DNA of 64,000 nt from NCBI GenBank assembly GCA_902780405.1, contig CACZFI010000005.1, forward strand, positions 62,001 to 126,000, in the 5' to 3' direction. This document shows positions 30,391 to 43,523 of this stretch, one piece after another. This DNA comes from an uncultured Lachnospiraceae bacterium. Its GTDB lineage: Bacteria; Bacillota; Clostridia; Lachnospirales; Lachnospiraceae. The position numbers and the translations under genes are program-made. How positions within the stretch are numbered: the first letter of the stretch is position 1; every line of letters begins with the position of its first letter. The notes beneath the pieces were generated by a model. It did not search any database and was not told where the DNA came from. It saw nothing but the letters and a program-made list of their open reading frames with translations.

Positions 30391-30407
30391 ATTTTGGAGG
30401 AAGAAAA

Positions 30408-32831
<2,424 letters not shown>

Positions 32832-32839
32832 GCTGATAC

Positions 32840-33766
32840 ATGAGAAAAAAACCATTTGAAAGACTACTTTTAAAGAACACATTAGCTATCGCCTTACCGG
32901 CGATAGCTGTCTTTCTTGTATTGGTAGTTTTATTCACAAGGTATCCGCTTTTGGCGGAGATCAAATGCTATCAAATCGAATACACGGACCGACTGGACGA
33001 GGAACTTGCACTGATGGACGCCGCCGGTACGCTGAACGTCAAGTATCACGCCAGAGATCTCTACTATACGGGCTACAATTCCGTAGAGAAGGGGAAGATC
33101 AAGGCGGCTTACTACTATTCCAATGTCGGAGGGACTTATCAGTTCTTCCTGATCAACACGGAAGCGCCCGAGAACTACATCAAGGAACGCGTCGTCAAAG
33201 GCAAGATCCTGAATGATCCGATCCTTCCCGCAAGTATCCTGAACGCCTATACGGAAGAAGGCGTGATCCCCAAGGATGTGCTTGACGGGATCGCGGGAGA
33301 GTTTATTATCAGTGAACCCGACTATCCCCGCGCTTACAATATGATGGTGTATGTCTTCTTTATTCTTCCGATCGTGCTGAACGTCTGTATACTGATCTAC
33401 ACCGTATTTGTGACGATCAATCCCGGTATCCACGGTCAGGCAAGACAGCTTGAACTCTACGGGGATCCGGATGAAATCATAGAAGAACTGAACGAGGAAC
33501 TGACCGACAAACTGCTCTACAATGAGGCGAACATCTACATTACGGAGCATTACCTGGTGGTAAGTTACCTCGCAAAGACGGATGTTGTTTTGCTCTCGTC
33601 CGTCAAATATGTATCGAAAAACGTGATCCAAAAGAAACATAAGGGAAGGAAGCTGTACAGGCTCACCCTTTCAACACCGGAGCTTCTGTTTTATGAAATC
33701 GATTTTATGAGCGAAGCCTGGATAGATGATGTGATGGAACGTATCAACATAGGAGGAAATGAGTAA
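32840..33766 (+). CDS. Two-TM membrane protein of unknown function
   Basis: A 308-residue protein with a TM helix at ~14-34 and another at ~170-194. The region between (~35-165) should lie outside the cell; the C-terminal ~110 residues, rich in charge and with beta-strand patterns, inside. I recognise no motif. It is locked between leuS and pheS: it starts 8 bases after leuS, and its end contains the pheS ribosome site. The spacing implies co-expression but not shared function. Confidence 0.75.
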   Translation: MRKKPFERLLLKNTLAIALPAIAVFLVLVVLFTRYPLLAEIKCYQIEYTDRLDEELALMDAAGTLNVKYHARDLYYTGYNSVEKGKIKAAYYYSNVGGTYQFFLINTEAPENYIKERVVKGKILNDPILPASILNAYTEEGVIPKDVLDGIAGEFIISEPDYPRAYNMMVYVFFILPIVLNVCILIYTVFVTINPGIHGQARQLELYGDPDEIIEELNEELTDKLLYNEANIYITEHYLVVSYLAKTDVVLLSSVKYVSKNVIQKKHKGRKLYRLTLSTPELLFYEIDFMSEAWIDDVMERINIGGNE

Positions 33767-33767
33767 C

Positions 33768-34826
33768 ATGAACGAAATGCTTGGCAAGATCAAGGAGAGC
33801 GCCCTCGCAAAGATCGCGGAAGCGGTAGATGCAGACGCCTTAAATGAGATCAAGGTTGCGGTTCTCGGAAAGAAGGGAGAACTGACACAGGTATTAAAGA
33901 GTATGAAGGATGTGGCACCGGAAGACCGTCCCAAGGTAGGCCAGATGGTGAACGATGCGAGAGCGGTGATCGAGGATACGCTTTCCAAGAAACTTGCAGA
34001 GATTGCACGTGCGGCAAGATCCGCAAGACTGGTTCGTGAGACCGTGGATGTTACCAAGCCCGGTACAAGAAAGCTGCTCGGACACAGACATCCCAATCAG
34101 ATCGCACTTGAGGATCTTGAACGCGTATTCATCGGCATGGGTTACGAGGTTGTATCCGGACCCGAGGTTGAGTATGACAAGTATAATTTCGAACTTCTGA
34201 ACATTCCCGCCAATCATCCCGCCAAGGATGAGCAGGATACGTTCTATATCCAGAGAGGTGCAACGACGGAGGAGGATATTCTCCTGCGTACACAGACATC
34301 TTCCGTGCAGGCACGTATCATGCTTGATGCCGTGAATCCCGAGAAGGAGAGAACACTTCCAATCCGCGTGATCTCACCGGGCAGAGTGTTCCGTGCCGAT
34401 GAGGTGGATGCGACGCACTCTCCCTCCTTCCATCAGGTTGAGGGACTTGTGATTGACAAGAACATCACCATGGCCGACTTAAAGGGTACCCTGGCACAGT
34501 TCGCAAAGGAATTCTTCGGCCCCAACACAAAGACCAAATTCCGTCCCCACCACTTCCCCTTCACGGAGCCTTCCGCAGAGGTGGATATCACCTGCTTCAA
34601 GTGCGGCGGTAAGGGCTGCGGGGTCTGCAAGGGCAGCGGATGGATTGAGATTTTAGGCTGCGGTATGGTACATCCCAACGTGCTTTCCATGTGCGGCATC
34701 GACCCCGAGGAGTATTCGGGCTTTGCCTTTGGTATCGGACTTGAGCGTATCACACTGCTGAAATATGAGATCGACGACATGAGACTGCTCTACGAGAACG
34801 ACGAGCGTTTCCTCAGTCAGTTTTAA
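33768..34826 (+). CDS. pheS: Phenylalanyl-tRNA synthetase alpha subunit
   Basis: Class II catalytic subunit. It has an N-terminal coiled coil (to ~85), motif 1 region GMGYEVVSGPEVE, QVEGLVIDKN and FRPHHFPFTEPSAEVD motif 2, a CFKCGGKGCGVCKG cysteine cluster, and motif 3 GFAFGIGLERI. I choose the ATG at 33768, 11 bases from AGGAGG; an ATG at 33759 is only 2 bases from it. Length is 352. Confidence 0.96.
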   Translation: MNEMLGKIKESALAKIAEAVDADALNEIKVAVLGKKGELTQVLKSMKDVAPEDRPKVGQMVNDARAVIEDTLSKKLAEIARAARSARLVRETVDVTKPGTRKLLGHRHPNQIALEDLERVFIGMGYEVVSGPEVEYDKYNFELLNIPANHPAKDEQDTFYIQRGATTEEDILLRTQTSSVQARIMLDAVNPEKERTLPIRVISPGRVFRADEVDATHSPSFHQVEGLVIDKNITMADLKGTLAQFAKEFFGPNTKTKFRPHHFPFTEPSAEVDITCFKCGGKGCGVCKGSGWIEILGCGMVHPNVLSMCGIDPEEYSGFAFGIGLERITLLKYEIDDMRLLYENDERFLSQF

Positions 34827-34841
34827 TTAGGAGGATAGAAG

Positions 34842-37373
34842 ATGAATACACCAATTTCATGGATCAAAGCATACGTACCCGAACTTGCTGTGGATCTTGC
34901 GAATGGATCCTCCGATGAGAAGGAAGCGGCCGTAAAATCCTACGTGGATGCCATGACGCTTTCCGGCTCTCACGCTGAGGGATATGTATTAAAGAACAGA
35001 AATATTGACAAGGTGGTTGTAGGTCAGATCAAGCAGATCGCACCGCACCCCGATGCGGATAAACTGGTGGTATGCCAGGTGGATGTAGGAGATAAAACCA
35101 TCCAGATCGTAACCGGCGCGCCCAATGTCAAAGAGGGCGACATGGTTCCCACCGTACTTGACGGCGGATGCGTACCCTTCCGTCATACCAAGGAGAACCG
35201 CTATGAGGCGGTTGCCGGCGGCAACAAGATCAAGGGCGGCGCACTGCGTGGCGTGGACAGCTTCGGTATGATGTGCTCCATCGCAGAGCTTGTGGCTGAT
35301 TACAGCCTCTTTAAGGACGAGGACAGAAATGCGGATCCCGAGGCGGGCGTTTATATCTTCCCCGCAGATGCCGGCGTGAAGCCCGGTGATGACTGTGCGG
35401 CTACACTGCATTTAAATGATGCGGTCGTTGAATATGAGATCACTTCAAACCGCGTGGACTGCTTCTCCATGATCGGTATGGCAAGAGAGACGGCAGTAAC
35501 TTTCAGAAAGCCTTTCGTTGAACCCGTGATCGAGGTGAAGGGCAATGGCGGTGATGTGAATGACTACGCTTCCGTGGAAGTGATCGATCAGGATCTGTGC
35601 AAGAGATACTGCGCAAGAGTCGTAACCGACATCAAGCTTGCGCCTTCACCGATGTGGATGCAGGAGAGACTGAGGTCTCAGGGGATCCGTCCCATCAACA
35701 ATCTTGTAGATATCACAAACTACGTAATGGAAGAGTACGGCCAGCCCATGCATGCCTTCGACCTTGATACGGTTGCGGGACACAAGATCGTGGTTCGCCG
35801 CGCCAAGGACGGAGATACATTTACCACACTGGACGGCATCGAGAGAAAGCTTGACTCCGAAGTTCTGATGATCTGTGACGGCGAGAAGGAGATCGGTATC
35901 GCAGGTATTATGGGCGGTGCAAACTCCATGGTAACCGACAATATCAAGAATCTGCTCTTTGAGGCAGCCTGCTTTGACGGTACCAACATCCGTCTTTCGT
36001 CCAGAAGACTGGATATGCCGACCGACGCTGCGACCAAGTTCACCAAGGGACTTGACCCTGAACTTGCTTTAACTGCGATCAATCGTGCCTGCCAGCTGAT
36101 CGAAGAGCTTGGCTGCGGTAAGGTTGTGGACGGTGTGATCGACTGCTATCCGAATCCCGTGGAGCGCCGCGTGCTTCCCTTCGCACCCGAGAAGATGAAC
36201 GCGCTGCTCGGCACCGATGTGGCAGAGGATGAGATGCTCGATATCTTCAAGAGACTCGAGCTTGAATATGATGAGAAGGACCGTACACTGACCATCCCGA
36301 CCTTCCGTCAGGACCTTGTCAGTGTGGCAGATCTTGCGGAAGAGGTTGCAAGATTCTTCGGCTATGACAATATTCCCGTGACGCTTCCCGGTTCCCAAAC
36401 CGTCGGCAAGCTTTCCGCAACCGATATGACGGCTGCAGTGATCCGCGAGGTGGCTGAAGCCAACGGTTTCTCCGGCGCTATGGGTTACTCCTTTGAAAGC
36501 CCGAAGGCATTCGACAAGCTCTGCATCCCTGAGGGAGATGTGCTTCGCAATGCCGTATCCATCAGCAATCCTTTGGGTGAGGATTTCTCCATCATGAGAA
36601 CCACCACCTTAAACGGCATGATGACATGGCTTTCCACCAACTTCAACAGACGAAATAAGAAGGCAAGTCTCTACGAGATCGCCAACATTTACCTTCCGAA
36701 GGAGCTTCCGTTGAAGGAACTTCCCACCGAGCAACTGACACTCACGCTCGGAACCTACGGAATGGGAGATTTCTTTGACCTTAAGGGTGTGGTTGAAGAG
36801 CTCTTCGATCGCCTCGGCATCGTAAAGGGCATCACTTATCAGCCTTCGGCCGCATATCCTTACCTGCATCCCGGACGTACCGCGGAGATCGTGAAGGGCA
36901 AGCTTTCCATCGGATACATCGGACAGGTACATCCCGAGGTGTGCGATAATTACGATATCAAGACCGACTGCTACGTAGCGGTTCTGAATGTAGACACACT
37001 CACCATGCTTTCCAGAAATGACAGAAAGTACGAGAGTCTGTCCAAGTTCCCGGCTGTGACCAGAGACATTCAGCTGACCATCGGCGAGATGCCTACGATC
37101 AAGGCCGACGGTGATTCCTATAAGCTTTCCGGTACCTACCTCGGCGATATCGAGGCGAAGATCGTAAAGCAGGGCTCCGGTATTCTTGAGTCCGCAACCC
37201 TTGTGGATGAGTTTGAAAACCGTGTGGTATACCACCTCGTATACAGAAGCCCGAAGGAGACCCTCGAGGCTGCCAAGGTAAATGCAGTCGTAAAGGATAC
37301 GCTTCTTGCACTTGAAAAGATGGGCATCGACGTAAGTCGTGCCTGGTCGGAGGAGCTTTATGGTCCTAAGTGA
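34842..37373 (+). CDS. pheT: Phenylalanyl-tRNA synthetase beta subunit
   Basis: The 843-residue partner of PheS. It has the tRNA-binding OB fold near 50-165 ([22 protein letters not shown]), the B3/B4 editing and B5 domains ([20 protein letters not shown]), the class II-like core, and the C-terminal FDX-ACB anticodon domain ([11 protein letters not shown]). It has insertions relative to E. coli (795), mostly in the N-terminal 50 residues. The gene follows pheS by 15 bases with AGGAGG, and its end overlaps queA. Confidence 0.95.
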   Translation: MNTPISWIKAYVPELAVDLANGSSDEKEAAVKSYVDAMTLSGSHAEGYVLKNRNIDKVVVGQIKQIAPHPDADKLVVCQVDVGDKTIQIVTGAPNVKEGDMVPTVLDGGCVPFRHTKENRYEAVAGGNKIKGGALRGVDSFGMMCSIAELVADYSLFKDEDRNADPEAGVYIFPADAGVKPGDDCAATLHLNDAVVEYEITSNRVDCFSMIGMARETAVTFRKPFVEPVIEVKGNGGDVNDYASVEVIDQDLCKRYCARVVTDIKLAPSPMWMQERLRSQGIRPINNLVDITNYVMEEYGQPMHAFDLDTVAGHKIVVRRAKDGDTFTTLDGIERKLDSEVLMICDGEKEIGIAGIMGGANSMVTDNIKNLLFEAACFDGTNIRLSSRRLDMPTDAATKFTKGLDPELALTAINRACQLIEELGCGKVVDGVIDCYPNPVERRVLPFAPEKMNALLGTDVAEDEMLDIFKRLELEYDEKDRTLTIPTFRQDLVSVADLAEEVARFFGYDNIPVTLPGSQTVGKLSATDMTAAVIREVAEANGFSGAMGYSFESPKAFDKLCIPEGDVLRNAVSISNPLGEDFSIMRTTTLNGMMTWLSTNFNRRNKKASLYEIANIYLPKELPLKELPTEQLTLTLGTYGMGDFFDLKGVVEELFDRLGIVKGITYQPSAAYPYLHPGRTAEIVKGKLSIGYIGQVHPEVCDNYDIKTDCYVAVLNVDTLTMLSRNDRKYESLSKFPAVTRDIQLTIGEMPTIKADGDSYKLSGTYLGDIEAKIVKQGSGILESATLVDEFENRVVYHLVYRSPKETLEAAKVNAVVKDTLLALEKMGIDVSRAWSEELYGPK

Positions 37374-38385
37374 TTTTCATTATGATCTTCCCGAGGAACT
37401 GATCGCACAGGATCCTCTCGAAAAACGCAGTGACTCCCGTCTTATGGTTGTAAACCGTGAGACGGGTGAAGTCTGTCATAAGACTTTTACGGATATTCTT
37501 TCCTATCTTTCTCCCGGGGACTGTCTCGTGTTAAACGATACCCGTGTCATCCCGGCAAGACTCCTCGGCGTGAAGCCGGACACCGGTGCGGCGGTCGAGG
37601 TATTGCTTTTAAAGCGGATCGATGACAAGCGGTGGGAGACGATTGTGCGCCCCGGAAAGAAACTACGCCCCGGCGCGGAGGTATCCTTCGGAGACGGAAA
37701 ACTTACGGGTAGGATCGAAGAGGTGCTTCCCGAGGGCAATCGCGTTGTTTCGTTTGACTACGAGGGCATCTTTGAGGAAGTTTTGGATGAACTCGGACAG
37801 ATGCCGCTTCCACCCTACATTACGCACAAACTGCAGGATCGTAACCGATATCAGACGGTTTATGCCAAGCATGACGGCTCTGCGGCTGCGCCCACGGCGG
37901 GACTTCACTTTACAAAGGAACTGCTTGCCGAGGTCGAGAAGAAGGGTGTGAAGATCGCTTACGTCACACTTCACGTGGGACTCGGAACCTTCCGCCCCGT
38001 GAAGACGGAGAATATCTTAGAGCATCACATGCATACGGAGTACTGTGAGGTTTCGGCCGATCAGGCGAAGATCGTAAATGATGCGAAAGCGGCAGGCGGA
38101 AAGATCGTCTGTGTCGGTACCACATCGGTGCGTACCGTGGAGAGCATGACCGATGATGAGGGCGTGCTCCAAGCGGGCAGCAGGGATACGGATATCTTTA
38201 TCTATCCCGGTTACCGCTTCCGTATGGTGGATCGTCTGATCACCAATTTCCATCTCCCTGAGTCGACACTGCTGATGCTGGTGTCCGCCTTTTATGATCG
38301 GGAGAAGGTTCTCGATGTTTATCGACAGGCAGTGGAGGAGCGTTATCGCTTCTTCTCATTCGGAGATGCAATGCTGTTATTATGA
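37360..38385 (+). CDS. queA: S-adenosylmethionine:tRNA ribosyltransferase-isomerase
   Basis: QueA transfers the ribose part of SAM to preQ1 in tRNA during queuosine synthesis. Signatures are [12 protein letters not shown] at the start, [32 protein letters not shown] and [16 protein letters not shown]. The ATG at 37360 is within the pheT end, with GGAGGAG just upstream, and gives 341 residues. No tgt, yajC or ruvB gene follows, unlike the usual neighbourhood; a membrane GDPD does. Confidence 0.95.
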   Translation: MVLSDFHYDLPEELIAQDPLEKRSDSRLMVVNRETGEVCHKTFTDILSYLSPGDCLVLNDTRVIPARLLGVKPDTGAAVEVLLLKRIDDKRWETIVRPGKKLRPGAEVSFGDGKLTGRIEEVLPEGNRVVSFDYEGIFEEVLDELGQMPLPPYITHKLQDRNRYQTVYAKHDGSAAAPTAGLHFTKELLAEVEKKGVKIAYVTLHVGLGTFRPVKTENILEHHMHTEYCEVSADQAKIVNDAKAAGGKIVCVGTTSVRTVESMTDDEGVLQAGSRDTDIFIYPGYRFRMVDRLITNFHLPESTLLMLVSAFYDREKVLDVYRQAVEERYRFFSFGDAMLLL

Positions 38386-40214
38386 TCAGGAAAAGTTTCA
38401 AACTGCTTCGTTACAACCTTTCGCACATTATGATGTTTGAGATCCTCTACAAGCTGATCTCACTCGCCATATTAGTGCCTCTGATACAGGGACTTTTGAA
38501 CCTGTCCGTATCTGCGGCGGGAATCCGCTACCTTACAGCCGGTACCGTGCGCAGATATTTTGCATCCCCCACAACATTTGTTTATTTCTTTATCATTCTG
38601 CTTTTGCTGGTCGTCCACCTGCTGATCAACAGCGCCGGGCTGATCTATGCGCTTGACTGCGCCTACCACGACGAAAAGACCAATTCCGTGGCTATTTTTT
38701 TCAATGGAGTCTATGACGCGGCCCGCGTGCTTCGACCGCGGAATTTCGGCATCATCTTCTATGTGATCACGATCATTCCGTTCACCTATACCATGCTGCT
38801 TTCGGGATCCGTTGTCGGTATCAAGATCCCGCAGTTCCTGATGTGGTTTTACAGAATGCACAAGTCCGTGATCGCAGCGGTGATCGCGGCCTATATCCTT
38901 CTGTGTTTTGTTATGATCCGCTCCGTCTTCACAGTGCACTACTACTCCCTGTACAATCTTGATGTCAAAAAGGCACGCAGGAAGAGCGGGGAGATCACGA
39001 AGAAGCACAGGCTGAAGATCCTGATCCCGATCCTGCTGATCAATCTGTGCATGACGCTCGTCATTGTGTTCTTCGGTGGAGTCGCCACGACCATCGCATC
39101 CGGAATCTTGAAGGGGATTGTAAGCTACAAGAAATTCTTCTTCCTGCGAAATATGTCCGTCCGTGTGATCTGCTTCGGACTGTTTATCGCAAGCTCCCTG
39201 CTTGCAACGCCCATGAGTTACGCATTTTTATCCGTGCGGTTTTATGACTTGTCTTACGGAAGCCTTCCGGCGGATGCGCCCAGGGAAAGCGAGAGGGAAC
39301 GTCGGGCAAAGCATGTGTTGGAGAGCAAAAAGCAGAGAGTGAAACATGCGCTTGTGATCACGTCGACCATCCTGGCCGCGCTTTTGGTGAACGGCTATTA
39401 CATTTACCTCTCGGTGACGCACAGATTTGGCCTTAATATCGCGTATTCCTCCCGTGCAACCGTGACGGCGCACCGCGGAGATTCGGCGCACGCACCGGAG
39501 AACACCATGGCGGCCATTCGGCTGGCTCATGAGAATCAGGCAGACATCATCGAGATCGATGTGCGTGAGACCGCAGACGGCGCCTACGTCGTGATTCACG
39601 ACGAAAGTCCCTACCGTACCACGGGCGTGAAGGGCAAGATCGGACGCATGACCTTAGAGCAGGTAAAACGTCTCGATGCCGGCTCCTATTTCTCGGAGGA
39701 GTATGCCGGGGAGCGGATTCCGACGCTGATCGAGGTTCTTACCTATGCGAAGGAGAACGACATCTTTTTAAATATCGAGCTGAAACCCGCACAGACGGAC
39801 CACAATTATGTGGAGGGCATCGTGGATCTGATCCATCAGTTTGAATTCGAGGATCAGTGCGTGCTGGCCTCCATGAGTTACAAGAGCATCAAGCGCGTCA
39901 AGGAGCTTGATCCCGATATCACCACCGCCTACATCATGACGGTTGCCTATGGTGAGATCGGATCCATGGAGTACGCGGACATCTTCAGTCTGAAGCATAC
40001 CTATGTGAGCGGTCAGATCGTGCGCGATATCCGAGCGAACGACAAGTCGCTCTGGACATGGACGGTCAACCGTGATCTCGACGTCAAAAACGTTCTTCTC
40101 TTCGACGTCGACAGTGTCATCACGGACGACCCCTACGCCACGAAGGAGGTTATCTACCGCGCGAATGACACGCTGATCAACGACTGGTTCCAAAGGCTGG
40201 TTGAATCGTACTAA
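38382..40214 (+). CDS. Membrane-anchored glycerophosphodiester phosphodiesterase
   Basis: Residues 1-~345 carry about eight TM segments of the GPDPase membrane domain. Residues ~355-610 are the GDPD catalytic domain outside: [13 protein letters not shown] (catalytic His364), [26 protein letters not shown] and WTWTVN. The enzyme splits glycerophosphodiesters; membrane forms may act on lipids or lipoteichoic acid. It overlaps queA by four bases and is the last gene of the operon. I see no convincing terminator in the 70 bases after it. Confidence 0.92.
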   Translation: MIRKSFKLLRYNLSHIMMFEILYKLISLAILVPLIQGLLNLSVSAAGIRYLTAGTVRRYFASPTTFVYFFIILLLLVVHLLINSAGLIYALDCAYHDEKTNSVAIFFNGVYDAARVLRPRNFGIIFYVITIIPFTYTMLLSGSVVGIKIPQFLMWFYRMHKSVIAAVIAAYILLCFVMIRSVFTVHYYSLYNLDVKKARRKSGEITKKHRLKILIPILLINLCMTLVIVFFGGVATTIASGILKGIVSYKKFFFLRNMSVRVICFGLFIASSLLATPMSYAFLSVRFYDLSYGSLPADAPRESERERRAKHVLESKKQRVKHALVITSTILAALLVNGYYIYLSVTHRFGLNIAYSSRATVTAHRGDSAHAPENTMAAIRLAHENQADIIEIDVRETADGAYVVIHDESPYRTTGVKGKIGRMTLEQVKRLDAGSYFSEEYAGERIPTLIEVLTYAKENDIFLNIELKPAQTDHNYVEGIVDLIHQFEFEDQCVLASMSYKSIKRVKELDPDITTAYIMTVAYGEIGSMEYADIFSLKHTYVSGQIVRDIRANDKSLWTWTVNRDLDVKNVLLFDVDSVITDDPYATKEVIYRANDTLINDWFQRLVESY

Positions 40215-40284
40215 ACATTGCATTTACCGGTGGTATGCGATCGTAATACTGACTTGACTATAAAAAAATGGAGGGTAATAGGGA

Positions 40285-40971
40285 ATGGCACTTGAAGGAA
40301 GAAAATGTGAAAACTGCGGAGGCGGTTTGGAATTTGTAAGAACAAGGAATCTGTGGATCTGCCCGTACTGCGACTCACAGTTCGAGGTTAAAGATGAAAC
40401 GACGGCACCCGCAGAGACGGGCAATTCCGGTTTTTCCTCGTCGATGTTCTCAATCGAGGTTGATCTTGACAGAATGATGGAAGCTTCGCACTTTGCGGAA
40501 TGCATGAATGCGATCGACTTCTGCCTGAAGAATTTCGGGACAGCTAAGGAAATCTCCGAGTACATTTCCAAAAAATGCACATTGAAAGATGATTGTGCCG
40601 CAAAGGGCATACGTGAGGAGAAATTTCAGCTGTTTCTGCCGAAGATCCAGAAAGAGATGGATCCGGGGGAAGAAATCCTTCTTTATTGCAACAAGGGCAT
40701 TTTCTCTCAAGGAAAAGATTTCTATGTCGTTACAAACAAAAGATGCTTCTTCGTGGATAAAAAGCATTTCAAGGCTGTTTTGCATTCCGATATCGGCATG
40801 CTGAAGCCGGATGCATCCCTCGGCACCGTTGTTTGGTATGTCAACAGGGACTATGATATGCAGATCCAGACACCCGGCTCAAGCTACAAGGAACTCGGGA
40901 TACTTATAGCGCTGATCGCACTGCTTTCCTTCGAACAGGACCCGAATCGCGAACCGATAGCGATCATATAA
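40285..40971 (+). CDS. Zinc-ribbon protein of unknown function
   Basis: The N-terminus is a zinc ribbon (CENCGGGL ... CPYC, residues 8-30). A low-complexity linker (~36-50), a helical middle, and a C-terminal part resembling a bacterial PH-type domain (ILLYCNKGIFSQGKDFYVVTNKRCFFVDKKHF, ~130-165) follow. It is 228 residues, with no signal peptide and one hydrophobic patch near the end (ILIALIALLSF). The start has GGAGGG 11 bases upstream. The two domains together suggest binding to a membrane or another protein, but this is guesswork. Confidence 0.75.
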   Translation: MALEGRKCENCGGGLEFVRTRNLWICPYCDSQFEVKDETTAPAETGNSGFSSSMFSIEVDLDRMMEASHFAECMNAIDFCLKNFGTAKEISEYISKKCTLKDDCAAKGIREEKFQLFLPKIQKEMDPGEEILLYCNKGIFSQGKDFYVVTNKRCFFVDKKHFKAVLHSDIGMLKPDASLGTVVWYVNRDYDMQIQTPGSSYKELGILIALIALLSFEQDPNREPIAII

Positions 40972-41029
40972 AGAGAGCGGATCATGGAAACGATCGGCGA
41001 GAAGAAACCCGCCGTCGAAGGCGCAATGC

Positions 41030-41058
41030 TTGATTTTAGAGCATGAATGCGGTATAAT
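41030..41058 (+). promoter_or_regulatory. Predicted promoter of the lipoprotein/ABC-F/trpS genes
   Basis: TTGATT (41030-41035), 17 bp, TATAAT (41053-41058), 51 bases before the ATG at 41110 with AAAGGAG near 41096. The 138-base gap otherwise holds only a doubtful 20-codon frame (40984-41046). Confidence 0.62.
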
Positions 41059-41109
41059 CCTCTACCGTAAGTGTCAAAAATGCATTCTTAAAATAAAAGG
41101 AGTAAAAAC

Positions 41110-41862
41110 ATGAAAAAGAATTTGAAAGCACTCGCAGTTCTCGGTGCATGTGCGGTTCTTGCACTCAGTGCATGGGGTTGTGGCGAGAAGGATACGGACG
41201 ATACCACATCCGCATCCGTGACTACGGAAGCAAACATCCTTCTTCCGGAGACAGAAGCAGATACACAGGCAACTGACGATGTAACGACAGAGGATGGCGC
41301 CGGGGACACAGTGGTAACAAGCGGCGACTTCCAGCTCGGGCAGGTGAACGGAGATGTATATACCAACGATTTCTTCGGTATTGAGATCCAGGTACCCGAA
41401 GGATGGACCGTCGGCGATACAAAGACCCTTGCAGGTCAGTCCGGTGTTTCAGAGGAAGATTATAACGTTGAGACGGTAAAGAGCAACATCGAGAGCACCA
41501 AGGGACGTACCTACGCGGATTTATACATTGCGGATCCGACCACGGGTGATTCCATCAATATCCAGGTGTCCAAGCCTTTCTCAGGAATGAGCCTTGACAA
41601 GAAGCAGATAACCGCAATGATCGTGGACACCACCAAGACACAGCTTGAGAACCAGGGCATCGAGGTTCAGTCCATGAACAATGTGGAAGTAGAGGTTGCC
41701 GGAAGAAACGAGCCTATGCTTGATGCGATCTTAGTGAACGGCGGGCTTACCGGATATGAAAAGCAGTTCTACTATATCAACGGTGATTACGTGGCTTACG
41801 TGACCGTGGCAAGTATCAACGGTGACCGCACCGCAGATCTTTTGAAGTACATCAAGAAGTAA
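41110..41862 (+). CDS. Lipoprotein of unknown function
   Basis: A lipobox (LSAWGC, Cys24) is followed by a Thr/Asp/Glu-rich spacer (~27-80) as is common in Firmicute lipoproteins. The body (~85-250) starts with NDFFGIEIQVPEGW, a pattern seen in small PsbP/Mog1-like folds, and contains alternating strands and helices. The ligand is unknown. It is 13 bases before the ABC-F gene and shares its promoter. Confidence 0.8.
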   Translation: MKKNLKALAVLGACAVLALSAWGCGEKDTDDTTSASVTTEANILLPETEADTQATDDVTTEDGAGDTVVTSGDFQLGQVNGDVYTNDFFGIEIQVPEGWTVGDTKTLAGQSGVSEEDYNVETVKSNIESTKGRTYADLYIADPTTGDSINIQVSKPFSGMSLDKKQITAMIVDTTKTQLENQGIEVQSMNNVEVEVAGRNEPMLDAILVNGGLTGYEKQFYYINGDYVAYVTVASINGDRTADLLKYIKK

Positions 41863-41875
41863 GAGAGGAACCCAT

Positions 41876-43504
41876 ATGATCAGTGCGAACAATGTGACAC
41901 TGCGCTTCGGTAAGAAGGCGCTGTTTGAAGACGTCAATATCAAGTTCACGGAAGGAAACTGCTACGGCCTGATCGGTGCCAACGGTGCCGGAAAGTCCAC
42001 CTTTTTGAAGATCCTTTCAGGTGACATCGAGCCTTCCAAGGGCGAGGTCATCATGAACGACGGCGAACGTCTGTCTGTGCTGCAGCAGGATCACTTTAAA
42101 TTTGACGAGTATAATGTCATGGACACAGTCATTATGGGCAACAAGCGCCTGTATGATATCATGAAGGAGAAGGATGCCATCTATGCGAAGGAAGACTTTT
42201 CCGACGAGGACGGTATCCGTGCTTCAGAGCTTGAGGGCGAATTTGCCGAGATGGACGGCTGGAATGCAGAGTCCGATGCGGCTATGCTTTTAAACGGTCT
42301 CGGCGTTGACACCGACATCCATTACAAGCAGATGAGCGAGCTTGACGGTAACCTCAAGGTGAAGGTGCTTTTGGCACAGGCACTTTTTGGTAATCCCGAT
42401 GTCCTTCTTTTGGACGAGCCCACCAACCACCTCGACCTTGATGCGATCGCATGGCTTGAGGAGTTCCTGATCGAATTCGAGAACACGGTCATCGTGGTAT
42501 CCCATGACCGTTACTTCCTGAACAAGGTATGTACGCACATCGCGGACATTGACTATGCGAAGATCACGCTTTACGCGGGCAACTACGATTTCTGGTACGA
42601 GTCCAGCCAGTTGATGATCCGTCAGATGAAGGAAGCGAACAAGAAGAAGGAAGAGAAGATCAAGGAGCTGCAGGAGTTCATCCAGAGATTCTCGGCGAAC
42701 GCATCCAAGTCCAAGCAGGCGACATCCAGAAAGCGTGCGTTGGAGAAGATCGAGCTTGACGAGATCAAGCCTTCCAGCAGAAAGTATCCGTACATTGACT
42801 TCCGTCCGAAGAGAGAGATCGGCAACGAGGTCCTTACGGTATCCCATATTTCAAAGACCATCGACGGAGAGAAGGTACTCGATGATATCTCCTTCACCGT
42901 CGGAAGAGAGGACAAGATCGCGTTTGTCGGACCGAATACCATCGCTACGACAACTCTGTTCCAGATCCTTGCCGGCGAACTTGAGCCGGATGAGGGCGAG
43001 TACAAGTGGGGCGTGACCACAACGCAGGGATACTTCCCGAAGGATAACACCAAGGAATTCGACAACGACCTGATCATCGCGGACTGGCTGGCACAGTATT
43101 CCGATGACAAGGATACCACCTATGTGCGCGGTTTCCTCGGACGTATGCTCTTTGCCGGTGATGACGGCGTGAAGAAGGTGAAGGTGCTCTCCGGTGGTGA
43201 GAAGGTGCGCTGCCTTCTTTCCAAGATGATGATCATGGGCGCCAATGTCCTGATCCTCGATGAGCCCACCAACCATCTGGACATGGAGTCCATCACCGCT
43301 TTAAACAACGGTTTGATCAAGTTCGGCGGTGTCTGCCTCTTCGCCTGTCAGGACCATCAGTTCGTACAGACGACGGCCAACCGCATTATGGAACTTACCA
43401 ATACAGGTCTGATCGATAAGCAGACCACCTACGACGAGTATCTTGCAAGCGATGAGATGGCGAGAAAGCGTCAGATCATGAATATGCCTGCAAGCGACGA
43501 TTGA
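41876..43504 (+). CDS. ABC-F family ATPase with degenerate second nucleotide site
   Basis: Cytoplasmic twin-domain ABC-F protein, a family that acts on ribosomes. Domain 1 has Walker A GANGAGKS (34-41), Walker B LLLDEPTNHLD and switch VSHDRYF intact; its signature ELDGNLKVKV is unusual. The linker (~255-290) is a charged helix pair. Domain 2 keeps signature LSGGEKVR and Walker B LILDEPTNHLD, but Walker A reads GPNTIATTT with Thr358 in place of the lysine (codon ACG at 42947), and the switch reads ACQDH with Gln492 in place of histidine. So site 2 should not hydrolyse ATP normally. The overall sequence is closest in look to the YkpA/YbiT branch. It has GAGAGG before the ATG, and trpS follows after 19 bases. 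Confidence 0.9.
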   Translation: MISANNVTLRFGKKALFEDVNIKFTEGNCYGLIGANGAGKSTFLKILSGDIEPSKGEVIMNDGERLSVLQQDHFKFDEYNVMDTVIMGNKRLYDIMKEKDAIYAKEDFSDEDGIRASELEGEFAEMDGWNAESDAAMLLNGLGVDTDIHYKQMSELDGNLKVKVLLAQALFGNPDVLLLDEPTNHLDLDAIAWLEEFLIEFENTVIVVSHDRYFLNKVCTHIADIDYAKITLYAGNYDFWYESSQLMIRQMKEANKKKEEKIKELQEFIQRFSANASKSKQATSRKRALEKIELDEIKPSSRKYPYIDFRPKREIGNEVLTVSHISKTIDGEKVLDDISFTVGREDKIAFVGPNTIATTTLFQILAGELEPDEGEYKWGVTTTQGYFPKDNTKEFDNDLIIADWLAQYSDDKDTTYVRGFLGRMLFAGDDGVKKVKVLSGGEKVRCLLSKMMIMGANVLILDEPTNHLDMESITALNNGLIKFGGVCLFACQDHQFVQTTANRIMELTNTGLIDKQTTYDEYLASDEMARKRQIMNMPASDD

Positions 43505-43523
43505 GAACGAAAGGACGACTGAG

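Noticed and set aside
30391..30407. T-box leader before leuS, also looked for before pheS (33766) and trpS (43505)
   Set aside because: Gaps of 1-19 bases cannot hold a T-box, and none of its conserved pieces is seen.
40215..40284. Possible hairpin after the GDPD gene (GCAT ... ATGC)
   Set aside because: Short, broken stem and no T-run, so not supported as a terminator.
40984..41046. Possible 20-codon peptide gene between the zinc-ribbon gene and the lipoprotein gene
   Set aside because: Weak ribosome site, no recognised sequence, and its end overlaps the -35 box of the next promoter.
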